Positions 1 to 11,318 of a stretch of 64,000 nucleotides of DNA are shown here, one piece after another (the stretch's first letter is position 1; each line of letters begins with the position of its first letter). The DNA comes from Tetradesmus obliquus. Its lineage: Eukaryota > Chlorophyta > Chlorophyceae > Sphaeropleales > Scenedesmaceae. The position numbers were made by a program, and so were the translations under genes. The notes beneath the pieces were generated by a model. The model did no database searches, was not told the origin of the DNA, and saw only the letters and a program-made list of their open reading frames with translations. The stretch lies in assembly GCA_030272155.1 (NCBI GenBank), contig CP126193.1:4774001-4838000 (forward strand), given 5' to 3'.

Positions 1-349
1 CACAGGTGCCAGAAAGTAAACAGAATTTTGACATTCAGGACAAACCCCTTATGCCGCTGTCCCTGCTGATGCTGATGACAATTCTGGTGAAACTATGTAT
101 CGGACACACTTATGGCAGTCACCACTCAACCCAAGACTTTGTTAGAAACGCCGTTCAGGTACCCTGGAATTATTGTCAAAGCAGAAAATGCAAGGCAGCC
201 ACAGCAGCGCTGCTGTGGCATGCGCGACATGTGCCAGCCCAACCACTTGAGGTCATTCAAAGCCAGCTGTGGGACCCCGGGCAAAGTGGTGCACAGCACA
301 GCACCGGGTTGAGCATCTACTATGCACCACAGCTGCCCCTGCAGGCCTG
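1..349. other. 3' flank of the CFAP96-like gene, no gene seen
   Basis: This stretch lies just beyond the stop codon of the minus-strand gene that ends at 350 and probably holds its 3' UTR. An open frame runs on the plus strand from about 6 to 620, but it covers the antisense of the last exon and has no recognisable domain, so I do not call it a gene. No repeat or RNA gene is visible. Confidence 0.5.
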
Positions 350-2482
350 CTACTGCGCTGTGGTGGCGTCGCAGCCTGGCGGGAACACCACGTTGGTCTT
401 CCTGAAGAAGCTGTCACGGATGAGCGGCTTGCGCGCGAACTCCGGCTTGGCAAAGCTGCTGGGGGCCGTGAACGCCAGCCTGCAATTGCAGCACAAGCCA
501 AAGTTATGCATTAGAACAATTGTGTCTGGCTGGCAGCAGGTCAGGCTGGCAAACCACGTGCAAAAACCAAGTGCAAGGCATGCAGTATGCAAAGGATGGA
601 ACATGGCAACCCATCCATGACATGCACGCACCAGGTGCTATGGTGATTGAAGACCAGCAGGAGCATCATTGACATCATCATTTGCATCATCATTTGGCCA
701 TTCAAGAAGCCCGACTCACTTGTTGGTGGTGAGCTGCCCGCCCAGGTTGCGCTCATGCGACAGCATGGTGCGGTTCTTGGTGTCGCGGTGCGTGCTGCTG
801 CAGGCTGGCGAGGTGGGGTCAGCCTTCTCAAAGATCAGGTCGTACAGCAGCTGCAGCACACAGAAACACAGAGGTGTGTCAGCAGGCGTCATGTGCCAGC
901 ACATGCCAACTGTGAATGCTCCTTGCATGGGACCCAATCCACCTGCATGATGTGTGTGAAAAGACAGTTGTAAGCATGGTAACTGCACTCAGTGTGCGGC
1001 TGCAACACTACATGGCCAACAGCTGCCAGCGGATGCAGCTTGATGCTCGCCTCTGCTTGCCAATTGCGGCACAGAGTGTCTGCTGTGGCGACTGCTGTGG
1101 CCTGTGGACTGGAGTGCAGCTGCTGCATTTGCTGCGATCAATGGCTGGTCACTGGCATTCAACCTTCGAAAGGCTCAAACCCCACATGCTCTGCTGTGCC
1201 TGCCGCACTCACCGGCCCGTCTGCCTGCTGGCTGCTCTCTGCTGCTGTGCTCAGCAGCTGGCTGCCGCCCTGCGCTGATGCCTCGTTGAAGAACTGGATG
1301 GCGTTGGAGGTCCACTTGGCCTCGTGCTGCGTGACATGAAACGCAACAGGAAGCAGACACAGACATTGGCGGACATGGTCAGCGTGGTACAGAGTGCAAG
1401 AAGTTGATACACATGGGTCATTTGCACGAACCAAGGGCCGCGATGGCTTGCAGGATAATGCATTAAGGCCTTCCCACTGTTGGCTGCTGGATGCTGGCAT
1501 GACTGGGGTTTGCGCTGCTGCACCCACAGTTTTTCACCCACAGTTGCTGGCTCCCTCACTGCAGCTGCCAGCCCTACGCAGCACTCACCGACAGCTGCTC
1601 GCGCCACTGCAGCGTGCGCACTGTGTTGCTGAACTCGTCGCGCTTGCTGAAGTCGCTGCTGAGGAAGCCCTTCTTCTTCTCCTGGCCAGAGTCCACGTAG
1701 CGCCACTTGTCCACATACTTGTCACCCTGCAAGCCAAGCAATCAGATGAGGACCATCTTTGACCAAACGCCGCTGCGGCAGTAGTGAATGGTCTCCTGCA
1801 GAGGCCTGATGTTGAAGGCATTGTGCCAGCAGGAGCAGGAGCTGACTGCCAGGTAGGCAGTGAGCACCTCAAGCCAGCTGCAACCGCTGTACTGTGCAGC
1901 TGCCAGTGTCACAGTGCTGTGCAGCTGCTGCAGCGCTGGCTGCTGTAAACAGGAACCTTCCCTTTAGCTACTGCTGTTGAGGCTCACCTCTGCAATGTAG
2001 TTGTAGCGCTTCTCAAAGTAAGCATCCAGCGTTTTGCCTTCCCTTGGTGGGGCTGTTGCAAACTGCTTGGCCTTCCACCTCTCTGGCAGGGGCTCCTTTG
2101 GAGGCATTCCCAGGGGCTTCCTGCAGCATACGACATCATAAAGTTGTATTGCGCTCATCACAAGGCATTTGACAATGTATAAGTGAGCGGAGTCTCCTGG
2201 CCAGGAAGCAGCAGGCTGCAGCTGGTCACCAGCAGTCCCTCAATGCAGGTGTGCAGCAAAGCTTGGCAGCAACGACAGTACTGCGTTGGCAGCTCAATGC
2301 AGTGCGTGAAATTCATATGGTATTTGTTTCAGGTTGTTTCGGGCAACAACCTTTGTCGTAAACCTATGCTTTGCTCTGTAAAAGGACTATAAAGCCACTC
2401 ACTCTGAGCTGCCGATGGTAATGTATGACGTCTTCTCAAAAACTCCAACAAGAGCCTTCTCATCTGTCTTATTGTTGTTCAT
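350..2482 (-). CDS. CFAP96-like (UPF0602) cilia/flagella-associated protein
   Basis: Six exons join in phase into 241 residues: 2482-2403, 2120-1988, 1726-1589, 1326-1213, 850-720 and 479-350. All introns have GT-AG ends, mostly GTGAG donors and GCAG acceptors. The start is the first in-frame ATG and gives MNNNKTDEKALVGVFEKTSY, followed by ITIG. The middle holds a conserved-looking stretch rich in Lys, Tyr and Asp (GKTLDAYFEKRYNYIAEGDK, then KKKGFLSSDFSKRDEF). The N-terminal YITIG-type motif and the following Gly/Phe/Tyr-rich blocks recall the UPF0602/CFAP96 family, whose members bind ciliary and flagellar microtubules. That assignment is from memory of the family and is the least certain part; the gene model itself is well supported by phase. 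It is divergent from the zinc-finger gene at 3270, with 787 bp between the two starts. Confidence 0.6.
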
Positions 2483-3269
2483 TTCTGCTGTGTTGTCTGG
2501 TGTCCGCAAGCAGCAGGAAGATGTCTAGATTGGCGCCCAGCAAAGACAAGTAAACTGGACTCCTTTCAGACCCAACGGTACTTATGTGCAGCTCACAGAC
2601 TTTACAGATTACATAAGACACATGAAAGCACTCTGGCCCATATAGCACCTCCTGTCGGGTGGTGCTGTAGCAGCTGTAGTCTGTCAGTAGCACTCAATGC
2701 AATGTTTACGCACAACAAGCAAAACGCAGGTTGCATGTGCTACGAGTATTGTGGTGTCGTTCTTTGTAGAGTGAAGGTGTTGATACTGGACTGTCCCTGA
2801 CCTCAGCCACGCGACAGTGTGTCGGAGCAACAAGATGCAGCAGCAGCGAACGCTGCTACAACAACAAGCGAATCGATCAAGTTGGTGTTTCAAAAGCGGG
2901 ATTAGGCGGTGCGTTGCTCCTAGGTCAGATATCAACCAACTACACAGGTGGAGCACAGCAACAACCCTGATCACAGCTGCACAGAAGCAGGACGGGAGCC
3001 CAGAAAAGCTTTCAAAAACTATCAGGGCAGGTGATGGCATAGCATTGTTGTTGCAAGCGTTCAGATATGGTCAACGTTTGCCCATGTGTGGTCTAGATCA
3101 GGTATTTGAGACATGCTGGGCCAGTTAGTCATCACCACCACAAGCACACCACACCTCATTGCAACATCAGCAATCCCTCGCACCAAATTATTTGCATAAC
3201 GCTGTCATGGGAATGTTTGTTTGAGAATCCGGCAACTCTGCCTTAAGGCCCGCATTCCACGCTCGTAGC
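2483..3269. promoter_or_regulatory. Divergent intergenic region (likely two promoters)
   Basis: The 787 bp between the minus-strand start at 2482 and the plus-strand start at 3270 must hold the promoters and 5' UTRs of both genes. Nothing in it reads as a conserved protein. No TATA box or other defined element could be assigned with confidence. Confidence 0.4.
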
Positions 3270-4824
3270 ATGCTGCAAGCTGCTCTGCTGATGCCTGCCC
3301 GCACTGCTGCTTTGCTGATGCATGCAGTTGTGCCGGGCAGCACCAAAGATAAGCAGTTCAACAGTGAGCAGCTGGCGTTCCTAGAGCGCAAACGCAGGTG
3401 AAAAAGTATTACATTAGGCAGGTTGCCTTCTTGAGCTGCGGGCTTGCTGAGGCTCCTGCTGTGGTGTAAGCGAAGCAGAATGACAGCTGCTGCTCCTGGC
3501 AGAGGCAGCAGCAGAAAACAGTGATTTCTAAAACAGCCCGCGCCAGAAGTAACTTGACGTGTCGTAGCTGCAGGGATGCTGCATGCGTATTCCAGGAGTT
3601 CGCATGATGCGGCATGCAATGCTGTTCAACGCCCTGCGGTGCAGGTTCAAAGCTGGCTTGGGGCCGGCTATGCCAAATGAGTGTCCAGAGTGCAAAGGCA
3701 AAGGTGAGCAGTGGCGCAGCATCTAATTGAGCACTCCAGACACACAGCAGTCACTTCACTTGCTGAGCCTGCTTGCACTCACCTACATGAACCTACTTCA
3801 CACCATACGCAGGAGTTGTGCACATTGCAGCTGGCTGATGCTGTGCTGTCTGCCTGCAGGCACGGTTGTGTGCTGGGAGTGCTTAGGTTCTGGAGTCAAC
3901 CACAGGGACGTGAACCAGATCATGGGGTGAGCCGCAGCTTGGATGCCTTGCCAGTCGCAGCACAGGGCCAGCAGTGATTGTTGGTGCAGCAACTGCCAGT
4001 GTAAGGACGCGTACAGAACAGGGGTGGCATGTGGAAGGACTCTTGAGCAGGGTATGCTGTGGTTTGAGGCTGCGCAGGCGGCTCCAGGCAGTTGGTAGGT
4101 GCTGCTGCTGGAAAGCGGCTGCGTTTGCAGTCGGTCCTGTCATGATGAAATCTGCATGAGCATGGAATCAGTGATGCCAGCATGAGCACAGAAGCAAAAC
4201 AGACACGCTGAGGCTGCAGCCGGTGCCGGCATTGCCAGCTGCACGTGACAAGTTTTTTGCAGCAGCCCTGCGGCAAGCTGCATCAGGCATACAGCAGCTC
4301 TGTCTACTGGTCCTAGTAAGTCCAACAGCAAGAAATGACCTTGTTTTGCCTCATGTGTTGCTGTTGGCGCAGGTCGTCCATTGAGAAGGTGCGTGGGGAC
4401 CAGAGTGGCGTAAGGAACGCGCACCTCTTCCTCATCAAGGGCGGGCCCTGCTTCATCTGCAGGTGAGGTGCCTGGTTTAAAAGCAGCAGGCCAGCTCGTG
4501 AGGAAGGGTGGCAGTGATGTAATATGGTTTTGGGCACTGCAGAAATGGATTGCTGTGGTTCTGCGCAGCAGCAGACGCACACGCACGTGCGGACTACTGT
4601 CACTGACGCACAAGCGCGCCTCCACCAACAGCGCAAACAGCATGAGTTGCGTCTGGTGCTGGTGCTTGTCTCTGAAACGAGCTGTTTTGGCAAACGCCCT
4701 CACTTCTTGTGCTACTTGCTGTTTGCGCGGCCTGCTGCTCAGGGGCAAGCCGGAGTGCCCCTGCCGCGCATGTGAGGGCACAGGCATCACAGGCTTCGAC
4801 CTAGGCCAGTACAGCGGAGACTGA
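3270..4824 (+). CDS. Small DnaJ-type zinc-finger protein (BSD2-like)
   Basis: Five exons join in phase into 141 residues: 3270-3397, 3645-3703, 3860-3926, 4373-4462 and 4743-4824. The protein has no J domain. It carries CxxC units typical of the DnaJ central zinc finger: CPECKGKG near residue 56, CWECLGSG, then CFIC and CRACEGTG near the C-terminus. In the plant BSD2 family such stand-alone zinc fingers act as plastid chaperones, for example in Rubisco assembly. The first exon is hydrophobic and Ala-rich (MLQAALLMPARTAALLMHAV) and could be an organelle-targeting segment. The second exon's acceptor was chosen because it is the one that keeps the Cys-rich frame; an earlier CTGCAG acceptor would lead to a stop. 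The exact client is unknown, and a role other than Rubisco assembly is possible. Confidence 0.65.
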
Positions 4825-6658
4825 ACGTACAGCCGTCCTCAAGGCTGCTGCAGCTGTCATGCAGTTTCATGCAGTTGCATGCCAGCAGCGCTGCTTGTGC
4901 TGCATACTTTTGTGTTGCAAGTTCAATCTGTGAAGGGACGAATTTGCACGGCTTGAGACTGTATGTCGACGGTGTGGTGCGCCGCGTGCATTATATTAAG
5001 TTGAGATGCACACAGTTTTCTTGGCTCTATAGAGCAACTAGCTACTTGCTCTACTAGAGCTCTAGTAGAGCAGCTTGAGGAGCAAGCCTGCAGGTGGCAC
5101 ATTCCTTATCACGCTCACTTTCTTTCAGAGTTACAACTTGCGGGTGCAGCCATTTGGCTCTCATGGAACTGCAGCAACGTGCATGTGCTGCAGCGCCTGC
5201 AGCCGTCAACCACGGCTGTGCGCTTGCAGGGCCGTGCTGTAGCCAGCCATGCGGCCTGCACAGGTGCATGCATGCCAGTACTGGACATTGTCTTCACAAC
5301 ACGGTGTTGTAAGATGCTGCCCTCAATGCCAGCTGGTTGTATGGGCCGCCGCCCATGGGCTGTTGTGCAGGGCACTTTTGCAAACCAGTTCTGGTTGAAT
5401 GCGTGCCACCATAGCTGTGTAACTGTTCCAGGGCAAGTTCGATATATCACATGTTAACCCTCCATCAACCTGAGCAGAGTACGACGTGTGTAAAGCAGCC
5501 GCTGCTACTACAGTGTGGTAGCTGGTAGCAGAAGCTCACCACAGCTGAAGCTGTGCTGTAAAGAGCGTTCCTGGTAAGAACACTCTGTGGTCCTGAGGAC
5601 CAGTCATGGCCTAGATCCAGACTGCTGACACTGCAGTGTCCAGCTCGTGGACATGCCGGCAGCAGCCAGTGCTGCAGCGACAGCAAGCCAGTGCAACACC
5701 AGTTACCCAAGCGTCGCCACCACTGGCACACTCTGGCTGGCAGAAGGAGGCCACCCTAAACCATTGCCTGGGACACTAAAACCCTGTACTGCATGTGTCC
5801 ACCATTTGTGTCTATCTAGTTGTGCTTATGCTGTGTATGGCCAGCGGATGTGGTGCAGTAGCAGCAATCTGGTGACACAAGCGTCCCAGCACAGCCAGCC
5901 GGACACAGTCACCTCAAACGCGATGGGTCCAATTGAGTGCACAGCCAGCCGGACTAGCATTGCTGAACAATATGTCAGAAGCAGCAGCAGCAGAAACCAA
6001 CTCGCCACCATCATCCAAGTGGTGTGCAGCCACAGCCTAAATGTTAACAGCCAACAGCTGGGCAGGGGCCCCAGCTCAAGCTGTAGCTGATGTGCTGATC
6101 CATACCGTATGGCCGGTGGTTCCAGCCAACCAGCAGCATGTAGAAGGGGCTGCGGTGGCTACAATAACGACACACAATCAGCTGTATGTATGTATGTGGG
6201 GCCTGCGAGGGCATGGGGCAGTCACCACGATTGTCGCAGTATCCGCATGCCGGCCACATGGGTATCCCACCCACATATTATCCCCGATTCACAGCAACAG
6301 CAACAGCAAGGAACACACCAGCAACGCCACCAGTAAGCATGACAGCCACAGCAAGGAACACACCAGCACGGCTGAGGCAGACACTATGCATGCTGAGCTC
6401 AGGGCCGCTGCCTAGGTGACTAGCCACTGACTGCTGATGCAGACAAGAGTACGCGCCCAGCTGCAAACAACAACAACAACGATGGTGCGCGCATCTTGCT
6501 GGACAAAGCATTGCAGAGCAGCATAGGAGGAAAGTGCTGCTGCCTGCTGCAGCAATGCCCTGCCCTGCCATCAACTCCCAGCCACACACCGCAACAACGC
6601 CGCACCATCCTGTGAGCGCAACTGCCTGGCATAACTGCGATACAGCCATCAGTCATCA
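4825..6658. other. Convergent intergenic region, probably two long 3' UTRs
   Basis: No convincing gene is seen in these 1.8 kb between the plus-strand zinc-finger gene and the minus-strand mL40-like gene. The first part (to about 5500) is G+T-rich on the plus strand, and the second part (from about 5640) is A+C-rich, as if each gene has a long 3' UTR reaching towards the middle. It holds a perfect 26-bp palindrome at 5047-5072 and short imprecise repeats near 5890-5955 and 6295-6370. Confidence 0.4.
5047..5072. repeat. Perfect 26-bp palindrome
   Basis: The two 13-bp halves, TGCTCTACTAGAG and its exact reverse complement, meet with no spacer. It lies about 220 bp past the stop of the zinc-finger gene, in sequence without coding signal. 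As RNA it would need loop bases, so it looks more like a DNA palindrome or protein site than a terminator. Confidence 0.85.
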
Positions 6659-7195
6659 TCAGTCCCTGTAACTGTCAGGTGGCGTGTCATACAGGAAATG
6701 CCGAGTCAGCGGGAAAGGAGTTAGGTCCTCCTGCAGCGCTGCTGCCCGCAGCTCAGGCGGCAGGGCCTGCAGGGCTGCCTTCTTCAGCTTCAGCTTCATA
6801 CACAGGTCTTCCTGCCACTGCGCATGCTCCTGCATCTTCTGCCTGCTGTACTGCTTTGCGCGCGCTACCATCTCCTGCTGCTGCTCTGCACTCCTGGGCG
6901 CTGGCGGCTGCGCTGCTGCAGGTGGCACGAGCATGGAAATAACCTTCTGATTGAGTGGGTCTTTCTCATCGAAGGGCTTGCTGTCCATGCGCTGTTTCTG
7001 CTTCTTGGCTGCCTGCGGGCCTTTCTGGTTCTTGCCCTTGGCGGGTGCTGCTTTCTTCTTTGCTGCTGCTTTTGCGCCGCGCGCCTGCTGGTGCTGCGCC
7101 GGGAGGCTGCTGCTGCTGCTGCTGGTGAGGAACGAAGGGACTAAAGCTTCTAGTGCAGGCAGCAACTGCTGCCGGCACAAGTTTGCTCGCAGCAT
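6659..7195 (-). CDS. Mitochondrial ribosomal protein mL40-like
   Basis: A single exon encodes 178 residues. The N-terminus (MLRANLCRQQLLPALEALVP) is hydrophobic with Arg and lacks acidic residues until Glu16, as expected of a mitochondrial presequence, and is followed by a Lys/Ala-rich basic stretch that would suit rRNA contact. The conserved part is C-terminal: a helical block with AKQYSRQKMQEHAQWQEDL, then ALQALPPELRAAALQEDL, then TPFPLTRHFLYDTPP. This order (Arg/Lys helix, LPPEL, D-x-TPFP-x-x-R, TPP) matches what I recall of mL40 from plants and fungi (the MRPL28/MRPL40 family), a large-subunit mitoribosomal protein. The ATG at 7195 is the first in the frame. A CTG-rich tract lies immediately upstream, in the likely 5' UTR. 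Confidence 0.6.
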   Translation of the reverse strand: MLRANLCRQQLLPALEALVPSFLTSSSSSSLPAQHQQARGAKAAAKKKAAPAKGKNQKGPQAAKKQKQRMDSKPFDEKDPLNQKVISMLVPPAAAQPPAPRSAEQQQEMVARAKQYSRQKMQEHAQWQEDLCMKLKLKKAALQALPPELRAAALQEDLTPFPLTRHFLYDTPPDSYRD

Positions 7196-7198
<3 letters not shown>

Positions 7199-7232
<34 letters not shown>

Positions 7233-7266
7233 CTGCTGCTGCTGGTGGTGTTGCTGCTGCTGCTGT
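7199..7266. repeat. Interrupted (CTG)n tract
   Basis: About 22 CTG units with a few GTG and TTG interruptions begin 4 bp upstream of the mL40-like start codon. Read on the minus strand it is a CAG tract in the probable 5' UTR. Confidence 0.9.
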
Positions 7267-7456
7267 TCTACTGGTGATGGTAATGACGTGCCAGTACTGC
7301 TGCTATGATGTAGCTGCGATGGTCTGGTTGAACCGCTTTTCAAGTGCGTAGTTGAACCTAAAGCACGCGGGCAAAGCTCGCAAGTCGCACACTACTGCAA
7401 GGCTCGGCAATGACGAGTAGGATCGAGGCGACAAGACGTGTTTCAACTTGTGGTCT

Positions 7457-7461
7457 TTACA
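7457..7461 (-). terminator. Possible TGTAA polyadenylation signal of the helicase gene
   Basis: The minus strand reads TGTAA here, 78 nt past the stop codon at 7539. TGTAA is the usual green-algal polyadenylation signal. A 5-bp match can occur by chance. Confidence 0.3.
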
Positions 7462-7538
7462 ACCGCATCATCAAGCTTGAAGCGACTGGAGCACTCCACA
7501 CATACAACAGCTACAGCCCTTGGTTCAGGGCACAGCCA

Positions 7539-9074
7539 TCACGCATGCTTGGCCTTCTTGACTTCGACTTTCTTGCTTGCCGCTCGTGCAACAGCACCCA
7601 CAGCATCGCCAGCATCAGCTGCCGTTGGATTCCCTACTCCTGCATCAGCTGCACCCTTGCTGGTGACGTCTTGCGCACCGCATGCTTGCAGCTGCGGCTT
7701 CTGCTGTCGCTGCCCCTGCACCTGCGCTTGCCGCTTCTGCTGCTTCTGCTCGCTGCGCTGTCGCTGTTCCTGCTCCTGCTTCTCCTGCTGCAGCAGCTGC
7801 TGCACCTGCTGCAGGGCTTCCTGCAGCGCTTGCCGCAGCGGCTGCAGCTGCTCCTGCGGCAGCCGCATCTGCTGCACCTTGCTGCCTTGCAGCTTGCTTG
7901 CCATGGCATTGAAGTGCACCACATCTTCCGGCTTCAGCAGAGTATACACAGCACCAGCTTGCCCAGCACGGGCAGTACGACCCGCACGGTGCACGTAGGT
8001 CTTAGGGTACACTGGTGGGTCATAGTTGACTACGTTTGCAATGCTGGCCACATCCATGCCGCGCGCCATAGCATCAGATGTAACCAGCACGCCTATTGCG
8101 CCGCTGCGGAACCCAGCCAGCGATGCAGCGCGCTGCTCCGGTGGCAGCTGGCTGGAGTACTCTGCAACTTTGTCTGGCAGGCCTGGCACTGCTGCCAGCA
8201 TCAGGTACAGCCTGAGGCAGATGGAAGCAGCCGGCACATGGCAGCAAAAGCAGCAGCAATGGCAATCGAAAGCAATTGAAAGAACGGGCTATCAGAAGGA
8301 GCTGGTGTGCGCCGCACTGTGCTGCTTATGGAACTTGCATGGGCTGCCTGATGGTTGTTGGGGTACGAGGCAGAGCAGCGCATCAGCTGGCTAGCGGCAC
8401 AACAATTTCATCCACCACGACCTTGCAGCATGGCTTTGAAGCTGCCAGCATCCGCCAAACCCACAGCTGCATGTTCTGTTATGTGTAAGGTAGCCCTGAA
8501 TGCCACCGACATGTGCGCATAGCGCTTACTCACCTGTGTGTGGTTTCCAGTGAGGAGGCGAACACGATGGTGCTGCTGCCAGCCAGCTGGTGCAGCAGGC
8601 CCAGCAGAGCCAGCGGCTTGTGCTGAGCTGGCACCACCAGCCGCCACTGTGACAGTTGCTTTGGCACAGCATACCTGCGCGGCAGTGGGCGTCATACAGG
8701 ACGGCATTGTGCAAGGGTGTTGTGTGCATGAACTGTTGCCTTCAAAAGCCATACGCGGGCATCCCCTAGGAACTACTGCAAGTCAATAGCTGCGGCTGTC
8801 TCACGCACCAGCAGGACAGGCAAAACAGGCAAGCGCACTCACCGCTGTGTGGTTCAAGCGCACACCAAGCCTGGTAAAACTGAGACCACTGTCAGCAACT
8901 ACAAAACAAAGAAAACAAGTCCATGAAGGACACACGCTGCGCAGCATGCTTCGCGCCGCACCTGTGTGCCACGTCTGCCAGTGTTATGTAGCGCGGGTAG
9001 TGCAGCTCCAGCCGCAGCAGCTTGCTGGGGTCACGGGTGAGCGTGGCTGACACCACCAGCTTCAGCAGGCGCGG

Positions 9075-9111
<37 letters not shown>

Positions 9112-10146
9112 GCGCCACTGCAGGGCAACAGCGGACTCAGGAAGCTGCTCATACTGCAACTTGTGCTGCTGAGATCTGGCTGTTGCAAACAGCTGCCTAA
9201 GTTTTGCTGCTGCTGCTGCTGCTGGCTACTGGCGTGTGGGTTGATCTGCCGCAGCACTTCCGGCAGCCAGCCTTGGTAGTCTTGCCGCAGCAGCCGGTCT
9301 GCTTCGTCAACCACCAGAAACCTGAGCCCTGCTATGCTGAACCCTGCTGTGCCCTGCAGGTGTGCCATGAGGCGGCCTGGCGTCGCAACCAGCAGCTGCG
9401 GCCCGCTGCCAGGCTGGCTGGGGTGGCTCACCAGGCCTGCTGCTTCTGCTGCTACGCTCTCTTGTGCAGCTGCAAGCGCCACTGTGAGGCCTGCTGCTGT
9501 GCCGAGCGCTGAGAGCACCTTGTGCACTTGCACTGCAAGGTCGCGCATGGGCAGTACGACCAGGCCAGCCAGCTGACGCCTGTGAGGGTGTGCGCTGCAA
9601 GCTCAGAGACAACAGGTGGAGGGGTCAGCAGCAAGCCACAGGTTTGGAGCAGCTGAAATAGACTTGTCGGGCATGTAGTAGGCACTACCCAGCTGATAGC
9701 ATACATGGTGCAATCCTGCAGTGTGAGGTTAAGCGGCAGTGCCGCTCTGCACCTGCATCCGGCCAGCTGTGAGCTGGTGTTCAGCCAGAAAGCATCACTC
9801 ATGGCAGCTGCTGAGCATGGGAGCCGTGAGCCCACCTGCTGCAGATGGCGTTGAGCAATGGTAGAGCGTACGCCAGTGTCTTGCCGCTGCCTGTTGGAGC
9901 GCAGATGCACATGTCGTGTGATGTGCTGTGCCCGCCAGCCAGGCCACGCCACACTGCTGCTTGAACTGGGAACAGCTCAGTGAAGCCGAGGCAGTCCCCA
10001 ACAGCCTGCCGCAGTGCAGGGTTCAGGCCTTGAACCTGCTCAAGTGGCACACCACTGCCTGTAGGGATTGATATAGGCAGCCGCATCCATGGCAGCACTG
10101 GCTGTGGGGCCCCACCAACACCAGTGGCCTGGTTGGCCCCAGACAT
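7539..10146 (-). CDS. DEAD-box RNA helicase, DDX51/Dbp6 (plant RH1) type
   Basis: Four exons join in phase into 585 residues: 10146-9836, 9594-8962, 8674-8534 and 8211-7539. All core helicase motifs are visible: a Q-motif-like LFPVQAAV, motif I APTGSGKT, motif Ia as LPMRDLA, GR motif VATPGRL, motif II VVDEADRLL, motif III VVSATLTRD, motif IV area TIVFASSLETTHR, motif V VTSDAMARGMDV and motif VI HRAGRTARAGQ. The N-terminal PWMRLPISI and the degenerate Ia fit the DDX51/Dbp6 group, which works in 60S ribosome assembly in the nucleolus. Odd features are a Gln/Ser-rich insertion of about 50 residues between motifs II and III and a long Gln-rich, basic C-terminal tail after motif VI. The start codon has no upstream in-frame extension that I can support. 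Confidence 0.85.
9073..9112. repeat. (CTG)n run in helicase exon 2
   Basis: A run of about 11 CTG units, read as poly-Ser in the minus-strand helicase frame. It forms part of the low-complexity insertion between motifs II and III. Confidence 0.8.
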
Positions 10147-10999
10147 GCTGTTGTTTTGGCTACTGAACTGAAAGTTAACTGTTTAAGTGATTTACAGCAT
10201 ATACGTTGTGCTGTTAACAGCTACCACGCATGTGAAGCCTGCTGTTGGTGCCGCTGCCGCTGCCGGTGCTGCTGCTGCTGCTCCTGACGTGTGTGTGGGG
10301 GAATGACTGGATACCATGTAAAGTAAAATAATTCCGTTAGATCATTGTAGTACAGGTGGATTTGTGGCGCATGCAGCTGTTTGAGGACACCGACAATGGC
10401 ATGAGTGTGTGAGACCAGTGTGACAACCCCCGGTGCAACAGAACTTCCTGCAGATAGGCCCTGGCCTTGGCAGACACTGGTCGGGTGTATGGGAACGACG
10501 AGCTTGCCCTATTGTAAATGAAAATGGCGTCGGTGTATGGTTGACCACAGTAATTATTCGAGCACCTTCAGCATCGCAGCACTTGTAGAAGGTGCTGACA
10601 GCCTCAAGCAATGAGGAGAAGTACTCGGTGGCGTTCAACGTACTGAAGGTGGGTGTGAGGCCAACACAGTGGCGCGGGTTGCCTCAACTCAAGCTGAGCG
10701 ACAGCAGCACCGTGCCACAGCTCATGATCAGTCTAAGGAGTTTTACCACCAACCACCATGATGTTGAAGTCCAAGCTGAGACGCTTGTGGTGTTCATACT
10801 GCAAGTCGCTCGGGGGCTATTGTAAGACGCACGGAGCACATGGATGAGCACGCAATCGACTTGAAATCTGTGATGGATAAGGCTCAATGGCATCCTAGGT
10901 TACTCAGCGGTCGCAGCCATGAGGGGCAGTGATAGACACCGACCTTGAGCAGGTGCTGTCTTTTGCTGCCACATCCTCCTGCCTGCAGACCTGAGCAGC
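10147..10999. promoter_or_regulatory. Divergent intergenic region between helicase and kinase genes
   Basis: The 853 bp separate the helicase start (minus strand) from the first proposed kinase exon (plus strand). They probably hold both promoters and possibly further 5' exons of the kinase gene, which I could not resolve. One plus-strand frame at 10592-10825 is open but has no recognisable features. Confidence 0.4.
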
Positions 11000-11283
11000 A
11001 TGACAGCTGATTGCCATTCGGTGCTCACGCCGGATGGTCCTCGGCTGGATGCAGATCAGGTGGGACCCAGGCAGGCACAGTCACAGCAACACTGCAGCTG
11101 GAGGTTGCTCTGGTGCATCTCCACCAAGTAGTCACAAACTAGACGTCTGTTGCTGTTTGCCTGAAGCATCTTGAGTGTATGTGTTTACTGGTTCGCTCTT
11201 ATGTCTGCAACTGACGCTGTACTTATGTGCACCAACATGCAGGTGGCAGCAGTGGACAAACAGCAGCAGCATCTGCAGCTGTT

Positions 11284-11318
<35 letters not shown>

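Larger units (their letters stand above)
7196..7538. other. Short gap between mL40-like gene and DDX51-like gene
   Basis: These 343 bp hold the 5' region of the mL40-like gene and the 3' UTR of the helicase gene, both on the minus strand. The part next to mL40 is an interrupted CTG/CAG tract. Nothing else is recognised. Confidence 0.5.

Noticed and set aside
6-620. 204-residue plus-strand open frame at the window start
   Set aside because: It lies antisense to the last CFAP96-like exon, has no domain, and its composition is that of a shadow frame.
3569-3644. Earlier acceptors for the second zinc-finger exon
   Set aside because: From the first exon's phase they lead to a stop codon; only the acceptor before 3645 keeps the Cys-rich frame.
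5647-6090. 147-residue plus-strand frame
   Set aside because: It is Ser/Ala/Thr-rich with repeated ACAGCCAGCCGGA words and no recognisable family; it sits in the A+C-rich 3' flank of a minus-strand gene.
7199-7266. CTG repeats as a CRISPR-like or satellite array
   Set aside because: There are no unique spacers, and the same triplet runs occur throughout coding and intron sequence.
8843-8870. Possible 28-nt micro-exon of the helicase, with acceptor and GTGAGT donor
   Set aside because: Including it breaks the phase between the neighbouring exons, and the direct join gives an unbroken helicase sequence.
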